Below are positions 25,910-40,235 of a stretch of DNA of 64,000 bases, one piece after another. This DNA comes from Centroberyx gerrardi. Its lineage: Eukaryota; Chordata; Actinopteri; Beryciformes; Berycidae. Each line of letters starts with the position of its first letter. Position 1 is the stretch's first letter. The stretch is taken from positions 28,402,162 through 28,466,161 of the forward strand of contig NC_136002.1 of assembly GCF_048128805.1 (NCBI RefSeq), given 5' to 3'. The notes below the pieces were generated by a model, which had not been told where the DNA came from, ran no database searches, and saw only the letters and a program-made list of their open reading frames with translations. Both the position numbers and the translations under genes were made by a program.

Positions 25910-28900
25910 GGTTACTGTACACCTTCACTGATGACCAGAGAAGATCATGACTCATAGCATCCTTTAAACCACCCAAAGTAAGCACCACCCTGTGTATTTG
26001 CGGAGGGAAATTAGGTTTCCAAATGTCATCCGGCACAACGCCTAATCCTATTCCACTGTGAAACGGGAGGTAGGAGGATTCTGACACAGCATGATGGCTT
26101 ACTTATTCGCAGCATCCCCTTTCGACAAAGGAGCCGCTCATCCGAGGGACAGTCGTGGCTGTCAGGAGTTTGGAATCCCTCCCTTAAGCGCGGCTGAGGC
26201 TGGTTGATGGCGGGCACGCTCCTCCGCTCCGGCAGATACCCCAGCTGCACAGGGGAGATAGAGCTGCTAGATAGCTACAAGGGCTTAGACTCATCCAGGC
26301 GGAAGCTGAAAGTACACCAGTGTCTGGTTGATAAGCAGCCAGAGACAGATGAGCTCCGAAGCCAAACACCTGAGGTCATGCTCAGATGCACATACATGGG
26401 TTGTGTATATACACGGCTCCCGTTAGGGCCCGCTCCGTCTAGGCTGATGTCTGCTCTCCCTGATGCTCGGAGCACGCCCTGCATTACAAAGTGTGTGGGA
26501 TGACGAGAGCAGGATCACACACTCGGTTTACAATGGAGTGTCCTGGATGTGTGTGACTTCTGTCAGCAGATCATTTGGGGTTTGGATGGCAGTCATTAAA
26601 TGTGTTTAAAACCTCTCGGCGTAATTGCGGGACGGCTCCCCTGTTGAAGCTCTGTGTGCGCGTTTGATTGCCTTTTGATGAATTGAGATGGGGCCACAAA
26701 TGTTTTCACTTTAAAAGTAATTGAGGGATCCTTTGATAAATGGACTGACAGCATGTCACATCTAAACATGAGTTCTGCATATATTTTCAGGCTGTTTCAT
26801 TATTCATGTTTTTCTTAAGCCGGGTGATAGTTCAGTATGTACTGGTGATCATTGAAATGAATGAGAGCAATGAAAGAGTTTGCCTTGCATTGAAATCTGT
26901 GATGTCACACCACAGGCAATCATTTGGAAAAAGATGGAAAAGGTGACTGTCAGAGAACCCACGGGATTTTCTGTGGATATGGATGTTTTTTCCCTTTCAA
27001 AACTGTTCACACTAATTATTTCCCCACTGTTGGGTGGTTTCATAGTGTTAGTGGCACACCTCACAAGTGTTGAGAGCATTGTGGCGGATGAACAAGGGTC
27101 ACACAGCGTCCAAAAGTAGCAGTGAGACAGTCTCTGATGTGAGAGACACCCGTTTTTCAAGGATTGCACACACACACACACACACACACCTCTTCCAGCT
27201 ACTGCTGACAGAGTATCAGGCCAGTGATAACTAGCCCCTGATGAGCGCTGCTGTTCTGAGAAGATGACATATAGATCCCTGTAGACGGGTCCAAGCAGTG
27301 GCAGCAGTACAGTAATTGGATTGGGCGGAGCTGTCGCTAAACATGGCTAATCTCCAAGGCTGGTCGTCCATCACTCCTTTCTGAAAACTAATACCTACTC
27401 CCATGCTCCGGGAAACTTTCTGGCAGGAATTCATCAATCTTCTGTGTTGTCTGTAAACAGTATATCTCTAAGAAGTGTAGATTTACATAGAATATGTGGT
27501 GTAATGTGCAGCAGTGGACGATTGCCCCTAGGAGAGTTGTTACTCTCACAAAACAAACAAGCTGCAGTGGCTTTCCTATCATAAAAGAGAGCTATTATGG
27601 TCAAAAGTCCAACATTTGTCTAATTAGGCTGTAAACCTTTTAATGAGTTTCACTGGCCAACTGGACTGACTTATATTAAACTAGCCAAGTCTGTGCAGGT
27701 CATTGTATCGTGTTGCTTTTGCCCAGTGCACAGGGTTTAGATTTTCCTAATGTCTTTTCCAGCTTTCATTATGCTTTTCTGAGCTACAGTCCAGACACAA
27801 TAATGCCTCAAAAATGGTTATTCCATGCAATGGTTAATGGTTATGTCACACAGAAAGTCATGCAAGGACTTCAGAAAGAATCACATAACCCTTGATCTTC
27901 ACAGACCCCTCCAACATCAAACACTTAACTTAGGAGTTCTTTGGAATTGCACGCTTTTAACTTGGTTCTTTAAAGTGATTAGCATCAAATCATGTGCCGA
28001 CTACCAAAAACTCAGTTTGGCTTTTTTAGCCGTTCTGGATACTGTTCCCTGCCGTTTTGAAGTTGGAGCTGTGGCTTTGAAACTAGAAAACCGATCGTAT
28101 TACAGTGCAATTTTTGTTCGAACAGTTATTCTTCGGGGTCTTTTCTCCTTTTGTATTCACAGTGGAACCCGTATTGTTCCACTGACCTTCTCTGTAGCTG
28201 TGGCCAAGTTAATACCTTTGAAGACATTCAGCTCGCACCTCTCATTAATTGAATCAGCATCGGCACTTCAGGACTTCTAGTGTATTGTGGAGGACGTTGT
28301 GATTAATGTGCAGGTTGTAGAGCAATGTCCTACACATCTCTCCATTTGTCAGCATTGTTATGGAGGGAAATTGAGAGCCGTGATGTCAATGTCACACAGT
28401 GACTTATTGCCAACCCCCATGAGCCTTAACCAAGTCTGCCAGGACATAATAAAGGGCTGTGATAATTATGCAACATGAAACCACATAGCCATGAGGCCGT
28501 GGCGACCGTCCGTCTCCGTTCATTTCAATTCATTTTCCAATTCATTTTCTGATCTTTCAGAAAACGGACAGAATAGATTTAGATATAGAGTCTGTTGGGC
28601 TGTTTTGGAACGTCAACATGGTGGGAGAGGCAGAAATACAGCAGCCTCACACTTTGCTCATAACAGAGCTACTTCATAGAAAAAAGAAGAAACAGACTGT
28701 ACTGTAAGAAACTGACCTGGAAAACCTACAGTCACCCCAACATTATACCAGGCTTTCTCAGTTTTATCTTTGCTTTGGTCGTACTGTTGTGTCTGTGATC
28801 GGCTCTATTTTTTCCAAAACAAACGTAGGAACGCCTCTGATTGGCTAAACGGATTGTGATGAATCCGCTAGAAAAGGTTCAACTGGGTCAAAAAACGGAC

Positions 28901-31900
28901 GGTAAGCTGACAGACGGACGCGTCATCAGCTCTGTCCGGACAACAGACAGCTCTTATTGAAAATGAACTGAAATGAACTGAGACAGACAGACACAACGGA
29001 TCAGTGTGGCCGCGGCCTCAGGAGGCACCGATGAGGTCACACTGACAGGTGATAGCAGTGTGGTCAAATTGTCACTTGTTTTACTCTCATGTATTATGTA
29101 TAAAGCCTTAGCATGAGCAGAAAGCACTGCTGCAGTGTAAAATTGCATACTTGTGGTAATCATGGTTGTGGTGTTTGTTTGTTTGTTTGTGTTGAGTGTT
29201 GTGTTTGCAAGTCCTTATCAAATTGGTGAGAGAACATTAATGCAAAATTGACACCTTCTCATTTCTTACACCGGAGAAGGTAGGAAATAGTAGTAGTCAT
29301 CAGTGCACATCTCAATTAAATAAAGGAGCAGAGAATCAATTTAATCTCATTAAGTAGGCGTTGAATATGCATTCAGTTTCAAGCCTCCTTACTTTTGTCT
29401 ATTTACTCTATTCGTGTTTGATGTGCTTGAGAAATGTGGCAGTGGGTATTTTCCCTATGTCAAGGGACATTTTTAGCATAGAATTTATGCCCAAGAGGTG
29501 GTGAGTTAAATTTTAATGGATCTTTCATTTTAACAGTCTTTGCCCAAATGGAATAAATGAGGAATTTAATTTAACATGCTATAATGTTCTTGACTGTGAG
29601 ATGGGATTATATGTCCTTAAGGGGATGAACCTTATAGTGCCTCCTACACCAGGTGATGGCAATTATTTTTGTTTTGTTTTTTTAATATTAGCTTCCGATT
29701 AGTCTATGGGCTGTGAGACAGCCATTTTGGATGTATGTACTCAAGTAAACCTGACTAAGGCTCTTTCAGCCGAAACACGTTGGTTTTTAATATTAAAGCT
29801 TTGTTTCCCGAGAGAAGCTGAATTTTTTTCTTTCCTTAGCATAGAATTTATAACGTTATTCATAATCACCATGACAGTTGACAGAGTCTTGACTTTTCAC
29901 AGATGCCTTCATGGATATAAACATGAACTAACCCTGGTCTGTGTGTCTGCCACAGAGCAAAGATGAGGGCCAAGGAGACGGCCAGATGGTGAAGCTATCC
30001 AAGTTGAACGGAGTGAAGAAGAGTGAAGATGAGGAGGAGAGAAGAGAGATGATCACCCCCGCCCTCAGGAACGCACTGACCAAGCAAGGTGAGGAACTGC
30101 AGACTGCACGGCTACGGGCTTTTGTTTTGTAGCCCTGTTTGGTAACGATTTGAGAACGGGCAGAGTCGGCGGTAGTCCAGGGTAGTCCAGGGTAGTCCAG
30201 GGTAGTCCAGGGTAGTCGTGCTGTTTAGTCGCACCTGTAATCGTTATGTGTGTGGAAATGAAAGACTCAAATCTCTCTCCTATGATCCCAGTCGGCAGCG
30301 TCACGATTAGATCAAACATGTTTGATTTTATCGGGCCTCGTCAAAGACTTGAATCTTAACAGCAATTTTCAATAGCCAATGAAAACGGAGATTGCGACAG
30401 ACGAAGCAAGAGGGGAAAAAATACGGAAGTGTAAACAAAGAAAAAGAAAAAGAAACCTGAATGTCTTCTCAGTCTTTTTTCCATGCAAATCGCAGCACAA
30501 ACTTGCAGAAAAATCACATTCTTGCGAGTGCAGGTGTACCATGAAAAATCACATTCTCGCGAGAGATCATCACAAGAGACTGCTCAATGTTTTCATTGTT
30601 TTTGTCCCAATTGCCTGGATCCAAAAAAAAATGGGGGTTAGAGCTCTGGTAAAACACTGTATCTGGGAGGAGTGCCTTTAGAGAGTTTGAGTGAAATCAG
30701 ACAAATTAAAAACAAAGATAACATGGACTGAACTGAACCTTGGCCTGTAGCCTGCACCGCTTCAGTTGGTGGTACAACTTTATGAATCTTTGGCACATAT
30801 GCACACAGTCACTTGCAAAAGAACATCTGCTGGGTGTCACTGGTGACCATGGGTAATATATTCAAATTACCTAGTCTGCACTGCTTTGCAATAAAAAATC
30901 ACATTAAATAGACGTAGGCACGCCAGCTGCTTGCGAGCACATCCTTAACCTTGCTGTTTTCACAAGGGCGGAAAAGTTATAATTCACTTTAAAAACATGA
31001 ATGATGAGTCAAACCTAACAAGCTTATGCAAATTGCCGGCGGAGAAGTCAATTTAACCTTTTTTTGCTGAAACGTATTTTAACCCATTATCGAAGTCATT
31101 GACATGGGTGTCGATGTTCTCCAGCTATTTATGTCAAGAGCCTAAAGGGTTTTTTTTGTAATTCGTCAAACCTCATGTTTACTGGCCTCAAATGCTAATT
31201 ACTTTGGCGTACCATGCAGAAAAAGTATTAAGTCGGCATCTCTCGTTGGATTATGTTAATGTCCTCAGCTTTTTTCCCCCAGTATCCTGCCAGAGAAGGC
31301 AGGCTGTGGTGCTGCATGTGGAGAAGCGTGGAGCCGGGGAATGTGTTGCCTAATGGCACTTAATGATGCAGCGCGGTCCAATTACCCCCTCTGCCTCCTC
31401 CACTCCTCGGGGTCCAATCCCAAGAGTTTTACTCTCCTCTTCTCCACAACACACTCTTGCTTCTCCCACAGTTGCAGAACCTCGACAAATCCACTCCTGG
31501 TGGGCGTCGAGATGGCGATTTGGATAAATTTCCTGCTTAGAATAATTTAGTTTCAGGACCATGTTGTTAGTAAAGGTAACTTAGTAGTTACCTTTACGGA
31601 AGAGAAAAAGTTTAAGAATAGAAAAGAATCCATATATTTTGAATGGTGTATTGAACAGTACAGAATATGTGTCTAACAGCATCAATTGAGAGCAAACAGA
31701 AATTAATTAATCAGAATTAAAGAGAATGATATTACAATTGCTTTTGTCCGTTAGTGAGAGAAGACTTGAGTGAAGCATTTCTGGGCAGGCATATTGTAGG
31801 CCAGCTAAGGTTGGGCAGAGATTGCCGGTAGATTTGGAGAAACGGCTAAAAATCCCACAGGAAATAGTGAGCACTCCCTTAAGGCCAGACTTGGTGTTCA

Positions 31901-34900
31901 GAGGCACAGCGGATTTTATATTTTGTGGAACTCGTGGTGCCATGGGAGGACGAGGTAGATGAGGCATAGGAAAGGAAAATGCTTGAGTATTGTAATGACT
32001 TACAATTACAAAATGATCCTCAGAGGGCTTGTCTGTGACTCGGGTTGCAGCCTGATTGATGCGTGCTGTGGGTCCTAAACCAGTGTCTAAACATATGCTG
32101 TTTACACTGCTCAGTTAATTTATTGCTCACTTAAGTCCATATAATCCATAATTCACACAAACCTAGAGACCTAACCCTAACCCCTACCACAGGTCCACAA
32201 ACCTCGATGCGGTCAAAAAACTGTGTGTTTCTCCCATCATGCAACACCTCACTAGCTGCCTCTGCCACCTCATCTATGTGCCGATCCCTGAGCTCAGTAC
32301 ACCACCCAGTGTGCAAGACAGGTATTATGTTAACAAGTGTGCAGACATTAATAAATATAACCAATGGAAAAAGATAGAAATGGCTGCAACAGGTATATTG
32401 AGTTGGCAGCAGAGGAGGAGCAGCAGGATTCTGGATTCTTGATTCTGAGGATTTGGAGCGAAGTCCTAGAAGAAGAATAAATTAAAAACAAACAAATCAG
32501 GTTTTTTTGCTGCTTTAAAAGAGGACGCGGTGCTGCAAGCCTCATCTCCTCAGGTAGGTCGTTCGGCAGGTTAGGGTCTCTGACTGAAAAAGCCCTGTCA
32601 GCCTTGGTCTTTTGCCTCAACTATGGAACAGCCAGAAGGTCCCTACGCCCAAAAAACTCCTCGGCATCAGGTAAAAAAGTGTTAGTCTACACCCTCCGTG
32701 GAGCACATTGGAAATTGGCAACAACAAAACGGGGAAAAGAATAGGGAAAAAAGACAAAAAAAAACCCTGAATTTCTTCTTCTTTCTGTCTGATGGTCCTA
32801 CATTTTTGATGGTATTGCGTGATGATCACCCTGGATTATGGCAGAAGGGGCTGTTACATCACTTGGTAAATGAAGCTACATGTAATATATTCATATTATT
32901 CTGTGTATAAGAGCGACAGGCTGCTGACACACTAGCTCAGTCTGGACCGTTTTACTATCCCCTCTGTATTTAGCCCATTCACCAGGGCAACAGTACAGGC
33001 CACTTGTAGTCAGCAAATGATCCCCCGCTGTTCGCTTACACAACGCTCTATAAATAGACTCTGTGAGCAAGATTTTTGCTTCATCTGACCAAATGTTGAC
33101 CCATTTCATGTTTTGTTTTTTTTATGTTGGCAACAAACAGTCCCTGTGGACGCCGGTTTGTTTTATTTGGAATAAACGTGTGAAGGATGAAAGTGTTGGC
33201 ATTGTTTAATGATCTTGGGTCTTGGAAGGCTGTTGTTTTTCCGTATAGACTATTCCCGGCACAACGTGGATGCCAACAGTCATACCTCTGTTGGATACTC
33301 TCTTGTCTGAAGTCCAAGGAAGTTTTAACGTAACACTGCTCTTTTTATAGAGAAACTAATTATTTTTTCATCAATAGAGCTGAACAGACTTGAAATTAAA
33401 TTTGTACTTAATCCTCAGATGATGTCGTCAATATTTCAGTTTGTATTAAAACTTGATGGATGAAGTTTGCTGCCAGTCAATATTCATTACTCATTCATCC
33501 GGACTGGGTAATGAACACAGAAGACAGAAGAAAAAGATAGAAGTGTGTTGTTGGTCTACTGACTGTATTGATATTGTAGCACTCTCTATTACACTGGGTT
33601 TCTCAGACAATTCTACATTAATTCATTATGACAAATAGTAATATCAAACTGGTTTCTGACAAAGAGAACATCCTTTTCTGTGTAACAGTGTTTTAATAAT
33701 GATTTGAATATTTTGGGAGCACAATGAAATTTTGGAGCAGATATACAGTATATGCTAACATTGTTACACACAGTGTTACACAATGTGTCATTTGTTTGTC
33801 GTCTTATCATTGCTGCAAATACATTGTACGTTTGTTTGTAACAAGTTATGAACGATAATATTGAGTTGAACGTAAAGCTAGCAGAAACAAAAAGAAGATA
33901 CCTGACTAGACCTACATTATCTCTGTAGAATGTTGCTTTAAGAGTTGTTTTGTAATCTCTTCACAGAAATCGTAAGTTATCTCTGGGGGAGGTGTACAGT
34001 TTGAGTTGAGATGTAGTTGGTTGGGAGGCTAGTTGTGGACTTGCCCCTATAGTTATCTCCACACCAGGAGACTACAAGGCCCCCAGAGGATTATCCTGCA
34101 CTGCTGTTAAGCTGAATTTGTCATTATTTTCTCTAGCATGGAAGCCTTGAGGATGGGAGATTATCCATGGCCGCATTGTACTCCCCGATCAAATAGAAAG
34201 AAGGCTAACAGAAGCACCTTTCCTTTCTTCTCTCCAACCACCTCCCCCTCACTTTGGTTCGATCTTCTGCATTTATCTTTCACATAAAAGGCTACTGAGG
34301 CATCGGATGTTTTCCCTTACAAACACAGGAAGGGAAACGGTCCTTAGATTAGGATCAGCAATGCTTCATAAATCATTAAAACTGCTTCCTCTCTGTGATG
34401 CCTCCAGTCCTGTTGGTCTGGGTTTAGGTGTGTTCATGTGTCTCGTAGCTGCTAGGTACGAGGTTAGAGGAGGACACGCGCTCTCAAGGTATTTTCGGGT
34501 GAAAAAATGATTTGATGTGGGTCAGCGAGAAAAGGGCAGTAAACATCAGGTGTAGAGCAAGAAAGAGATTGAGTCTGGTGTTTGTGTGTGTGTGTGTGCG
34601 CGTGTGTGTGTGGTTAGATTGATTTTTTTCTTTTTCAAAAGAAGCGTCCTGAATCAATAGCAGACCCCTTGTTTCAATTAGATGGTAAATGGAGAATGAG
34701 TATTCCGACATTCAGCCGGTTGGAGGTATTTATAGCCTGGATGAAAAACATCTATATTTGAGTCATCCAGCATCAGACTTGAGAACCGTGAAACCAATGA
34801 GAGCTTATAAACGCCCTGACACAAATTGGCTGCTGTGTGTTAATTAGACATTTAAACAACAAATGGCTGAACGGCAACTGACACTTGTGTAAGGTTCCAA

Positions 34901-37861
34901 AATAAAAAGCTACCACGTGAAATCAACTTGTATACAACCTCAATACCTAAGAATGGATTCTCTCTCTTACCATCCACACCAGGCTGTTCTACCTGGCGTG
35001 AAACTTTCTTTACACATTGTGACTTTTAAAGCGAGCGAGATGGTTGATTTCCCCATAAGCAATCTCTTAATATCATGTTGTGGTATTTCTTGAGCAGATT
35101 AAAAGATGCAGGGGTAAATTCATAAAACTCTGCAGTAACAGAATAGCGCCGTGCAAAATCCGCGACCCGGTAAGTTTACCTAATTCATAAATTTACCACA
35201 GCTGCGAGTACCGTGAAGGAGCCAGAGTGACAGCCAATCAAAACCAACATGTTAATTAAGCTTTACATAGTCAACACCGTGTCATTGCCATGGACCGCGT
35301 AGACGTGTCAGAACGGCAGAGAAAATAACCTCCTTTCTCTTCATGCACTCCTGCTGTGATTGCAATGTTGACCATGATCAACCGAATCATATCAGATGGA
35401 AACTGGCTTTTATAACTGCAGTCAGAGCGGTAATTAATAATTGCAAAGCCAGTGTGTGAGTCATATTTATTGAACATTTTGTGTTGTGTTTCCAATGATA
35501 ATTAATGGCCTGGGACACAATATAACGTCATCTACTGATTTTTTTTTAATCCTTTAAATTTATTTTCATTAGTTAAGATGAATTTCTTCAATATACCGTC
35601 TGACGAGAGCAGGTGGTGTTTTTTGAGCCACGGTGTCCTTCTATGAATCGCTTTCACAATATGCAAATGATCAAAAGGGGTGGACGTACCGGATAAAATC
35701 CTTAACGCTAATAACAACCACGTTTCACGTTTATGAATGAGAAAACACCCCGGAGGAGTCACCCAAACATGGCCGCTGTTAGCCAGTTGCAGGAGGCGGT
35801 GGTAGTCAAGAGGTTAGAGAGGCGGGCTTGTGACTGAAAGGTCGTCAATTCAAATCCCAGAGTGGCTGAAAGAATCTAGGTGGAGAAAGTGAACATGAAA
35901 CACTTATTTTTTACAGTCTATCTGGCCAACAGTAGAGGACTGCGGCACTGGGCAGCTCCCAGGTGTGAAGGAGTGTAGCTGTGTGAGTGTTAAGTAGGGC
36001 ATTGTTAAAGTAAAAGTTTCTTTATTACTTGTGCGACTACATTTAATCACATAAAAAAGAAATCCAGTTTATTCCAATGTATTTACACATATGTTAGCAT
36101 TCTTCATCCGAAACCAGCCCGTGTGGTTCTGGTTCAGAAGTCGATTGAGAGCCTTATTTCTTCTTGTCTTTCTTGTCTTTCTCTCTCTGCACAGGATACA
36201 AACTAATTGGAAGTCACTCGGGAGTGAAGCTTTGTCGATGGACCAAGGTAATGTCATTTACTCTTCTCAGCAGAGCATCGGGCTTTTTGACAACCGCACA
36301 AACCACATAAAAGGTGTTTGTTTCTGTTTCTCAGTCCATGTTGCGGGGGAGAGGAGGCTGCTACAAGCACACCTTCTATGGCATCGAGTCCCACCGGTGC
36401 ATGGAGACGACCCCCAGCCTGGCCTGCGCTAACAAGTGTGTCTTCTGCTGGAGGTGGGTGGCCCGAAGAGCGAAGCCACTCTGCAGTTCAGCTCTGCACT
36501 TTGTAATTGGTTTCACACTCGATGCGACCGGACTGGTCCTGGTGGTTTGGGTTTCAGTCAGGCTGAATTTGTCGCTCAATTGCTTAGGCTCGGGTCAGGC
36601 TTGGATGCGAAACTATTTTTAAAAACTATTATCAGCAATTTGTCATTACTAATTTTTTTTGACAGTTAATACAGTGATTCTCAACCTTTTTCATATCAAG
36701 GACCCCTAACTTAGTACACATTAGAGCCGCGGACCCCCATTTGATGAGATTTCCTCTCTTGAAACCAAATCTGAGAATATTGTTATTGTTAGATTTGATT
36801 TTGTCCAGAATTCCAAGACTATCTGTATTGTAAGTAGAGAGATAACAGAGAAACTATGATCAAAATAGTCATTCTTCTACATTCTGTAATTGTGTTAACT
36901 TCTTGTAAATGAAATAATGGTGAAGAACAATTCATCAATTTGCTGGGGACCCCCTGGAACACCCTCAAGGACCCCTGGTGGTCCCGGGACCCCGCGTTGA
37001 GAACCACTGAGTTAGTAGACGCCGGCTTCACAGAACATCAGGTTTGGGTTTTTCAGGTTGGGGATGGGCAAGGCTCTATTTTTCAGGCTCGAGTCACCCC
37101 TAATATATTGGTGTTTAGTCGCTTCTGCTATTTTGCTTTACTGCTTTATTTTGCAAGTTAATGCAAAATTTAAGAATATCCCATTACCTCGAACTCTTAT
37201 ATAAGTTGTTTTTAATGATGTAGTTCCAGAGTTCTTAAACATTTTTTAGCTGCAGAATCCTTATGAGAAATTTAGTCTCTAGCCTTAGGACACAGGCTCA
37301 TTAAAACACACTGCTGCTTTAACCATGGTGGGATCCGCCACAAGTAGGCTGGCTGCCCACAGCTTAACAAACCAGGGCGTTGTGTATTACTCTCTGCATA
37401 CTTAGTTATATTCTTGTCTAAACCCAGCTTCCGCACCTCTTGTCTGCCTCGTTAGTCGAGACCGCTTCCCGTCATTGAGCGATGCCGTGTCTCTCGACTG
37501 GCGGCGAACGAGCTGGTGATTTACGAGCCGAAGACTTAACGGCCGGCATAATTGGGAGGCCCGAAGGTGGATGCTGATTCATTATGACACCGGTGGCGAG
37601 AGACAGGGGCCCTTTACCCCCCTCAAGTTCCCTTTTTGAAAGGGCGACTGTTTCGAACACTGTGAAAGGTCGCTGTCAGCGTGTGCTGCGGTGAGCGGCT
37701 GCCCTGTCACCACAGATATGCCAGTCTCTGTTAAGGCCGCTATCTGGGTCGACAGGGAGTAAGCAATTTCAGGGCAAAGAGGTATCGTTATAGCTGCCCT
37801 CGCCGTCCACCTCTCTGCAGCAACAGGTGGCAGTAGATTTGATGGACAAGGGAAGTGTGTG

Positions 37862-37893
<32 letters not shown>

Positions 37894-39225
37894 ATCCTGG
37901 GAGATCCTCATGATAGCTTAGGACACGTTGTTGCCCCTAGACATCATATTCAAACAGTAAGAAGGAGCCACTAACGCCCGAGCAGAGGTGCAGTTATTTA
38001 CAGTAGGATGCACTCTTTAATATATTTTTTCTAGCAGTGGGAGTCAGCCTGGCACTCACAACTCACTTCCAATTTACGAATTCACTTCTTCGTGTCTTGA
38101 TATTTGCTGCCCTGATGCTAAATCTACTGAAATATAGATTATATCTCAGTCGTCTGTGTTAAATGATCCCAATCTAATGGCCTGAATCTGTCTAAATCTA
38201 AGTAATAGCTTGGAGCGGTCCCGCCTATCGGCCGATACGTCAAGTTTAGTATTCGGAACAGGCGGTGAATAAGTGGTATGGTTGCGTCCCTAGCTGAGTG
38301 GTCATGTCGGCTCTCATCTCCTCACCTCTCTGTCTGTGTGCCTCCGACCACCAGACATCACACCAACCCCGTGGGCACAGAGTGGCGCTGGAAGATGGAC
38401 CCTGCTGAGAAGATCCTGCAGGACGCGCTGGAGAAACACCAGACCATGATTCGGCAGTTCAGAGGTTGGTGCCGCAGCGGTTGATGGATACAAACGTGAT
38501 TTTTCTCTCTCTCTTTGTCCATCTCTACAACACAGAAAAATAAAGGTGCCAACTGGAACCGAAAATGGTTCTTCGGAGTGATGCCATGGAAGAACCATAT
38601 CTGGTTCCACAAGGTCCTTTAAAGAACCATTTCTGCATTCCTTTTTCCACACACACACACACACACACACACTCCGGACCATGGAGGGGGTATGGTTATT
38701 TTCCAAATTTATGCCATCACCCACTATCCAATAACTCAAATAACAATTAAGAACCTCTCCGAAAGAACCATATGAGAACCACCCACTAAATATAAAGTGG
38801 TTCTTTAGTAGGTGACGGTTCTTCGTGGAACCACACAGCCTTTTAAAGAACCAGTTAAGAACTCACATTATTTTTCTGTGTGTATAACTTTCTGTTTATC
38901 TCTCCCTCCCTATCACTCTCGCTCCATCTGTCTATCCAGCTGTCTGCCCATCCATCTATCTGTCTCTCTATCAATCCGTTACAGCGTTGAGCGCACATCG
39001 TACATTTTAGTCCTGCGCCTAGAAATAAACAGGAACACAACGGCCCAACCGCACCGAGACACCGCGTCATCTTCGTCATCTTTGTCACACACACATCGCT
39101 ACTTCACTATCCTCAATTTACTCCTCCTGACCCCATTTAACCCTCTGTCTAATGAAGCAAAGTGAAGATCAAAACGCTGATGTTTCGTCTCGTCACGCCC
39201 CTGTCATACTGCATCATCAATCACT

Positions 39226-39264
<39 letters not shown>

Positions 39265-40192
39265 GCTGATTTCCCTGTCTCGGCACCTCTGCTGTGTCCT
39301 GTTTGTCACAACTTCACTCTTTATTGTCTCACACTTCCTTATCCATATTTTGCAGTAGCCTCACATAGGGCTGTCTATTAGTTAAATTGGAATTATCTCA
39401 TGTTTTCTGTCAGCAGAATTTGTCTCGTATCCAAAGTTTATTGGGTTCCATTTGTACAACTTGTACCAATATTGCAGGCATTTGGGATTTATTTTCTCTG
39501 GCTGGTGGAAATATTGGCTGAGAATGACTTTGGATACCCACAGCTCAGTCGAAAACAGCATCATGTGATCATCCCATCAATATTCCCTAAGCAGCTTTTT
39601 CTTTGACAGGTTTTGAGAAATACTGTCAAAATATGTTGGGAAGACATATATCAGAATTTCATTAAAGCAAAATATTTGAAAGGACTGTAAGGTGATTGAG
39701 AGGTATGGTTATATACGATTTAAACCACCGGTCTTGAACTATTGCTTTTACATTTTCCTCTTGTCACCTTTTATTTGATGTAAATGACTTGTTTTTCAGT
39801 GTAGTGGTTGTTGTTTGGATTCTGTTGTTTTTTATCTTGTTTGTGTTTTGTTTTGACCTGCACAAAGGGTTGCGGATCAATATGTTTGTGCCTGACGTTC
39901 AAAGACAAAATTAACACACATACACACACACACATCGTAAATAGATTTTAGCTTCTCAGCAGTACCTTATTTTGAGCATCTTCAACCTGAGTATCAACTA
40001 TGACACAGCAATAAGCTCCTGGCTCGCCCCGTCCAAACTGCATCCCATTCATTATTTCACAAGGATGCTGCGAAGATAACTCTTGGTTTTCGTGACATGA
40101 CTGTGGCTCTGCAGCCCGCTGAGACTCGGGACTAATTTAGCCAACAGACCCTTGTCAGCATAGCTGCGCACACCCACACACACACTAACACA

Positions 40193-40235
<43 letters not shown>

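Larger units (their letters stand above)
17782..29955 (+). other. tyw1: tyw1 intron 7 (12.2 kb)
   Basis: The longest intron seen. Beyond the elements listed separately it holds a SINE-tail-like piece near 18648-18680 (reading CTTATCCAAAGAGACTTA) and a G-quadruplex-capable tract. It also holds a possible helicase-like fragment near 21133 and several CA/GT microsatellites. Open frames at 21621-21884, 22136-22447, 25044-25682 and 27825-28280 show no family resemblance. I find no nested gene that I can support. Confidence 0.6.
30089..36194 (+). other. tyw1: tyw1 intron 8
   Basis: A 6.1-kb intron. It contains the 10-bp minisatellite at its start, a fossil retrotransposon fragment on the - strand near 32.5 kb, a GT microsatellite and a SINE copy just before its end. 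Around 35110-35753 there is a segment with weakly inverted ends. No nested gene was recognised. Confidence 0.6.
36454..38354 (+). other. tyw1: tyw1 intron 10
   Basis: Besides the MITE at 36672-37009 and a GT microsatellite, a short piece near 38215-38291 (CTATCGGCCGATACG, ending GCGTCCCTA) looks like an eroded relative of the TATCGG-family MITE. There is no coding evidence. Confidence 0.55.

Noticed and set aside
27825-28280. 151-codon open frame on the + strand in tyw1 intron 7
   Set aside because: Composition looks like chance, with no motif and no nearby splice or promoter signals.
32171-32192. Short TAACCCTAACCCC stretch suggesting telomere repeat
   Set aside because: Fewer than three units, so not meaningful as an interstitial telomere tract.
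35110-35753. Possible 640-bp Harbinger-like element with GGGGT...TTCATAAA ends
   Set aside because: The inverted ends align only with a gap and no convincing 3-bp target duplication was found.
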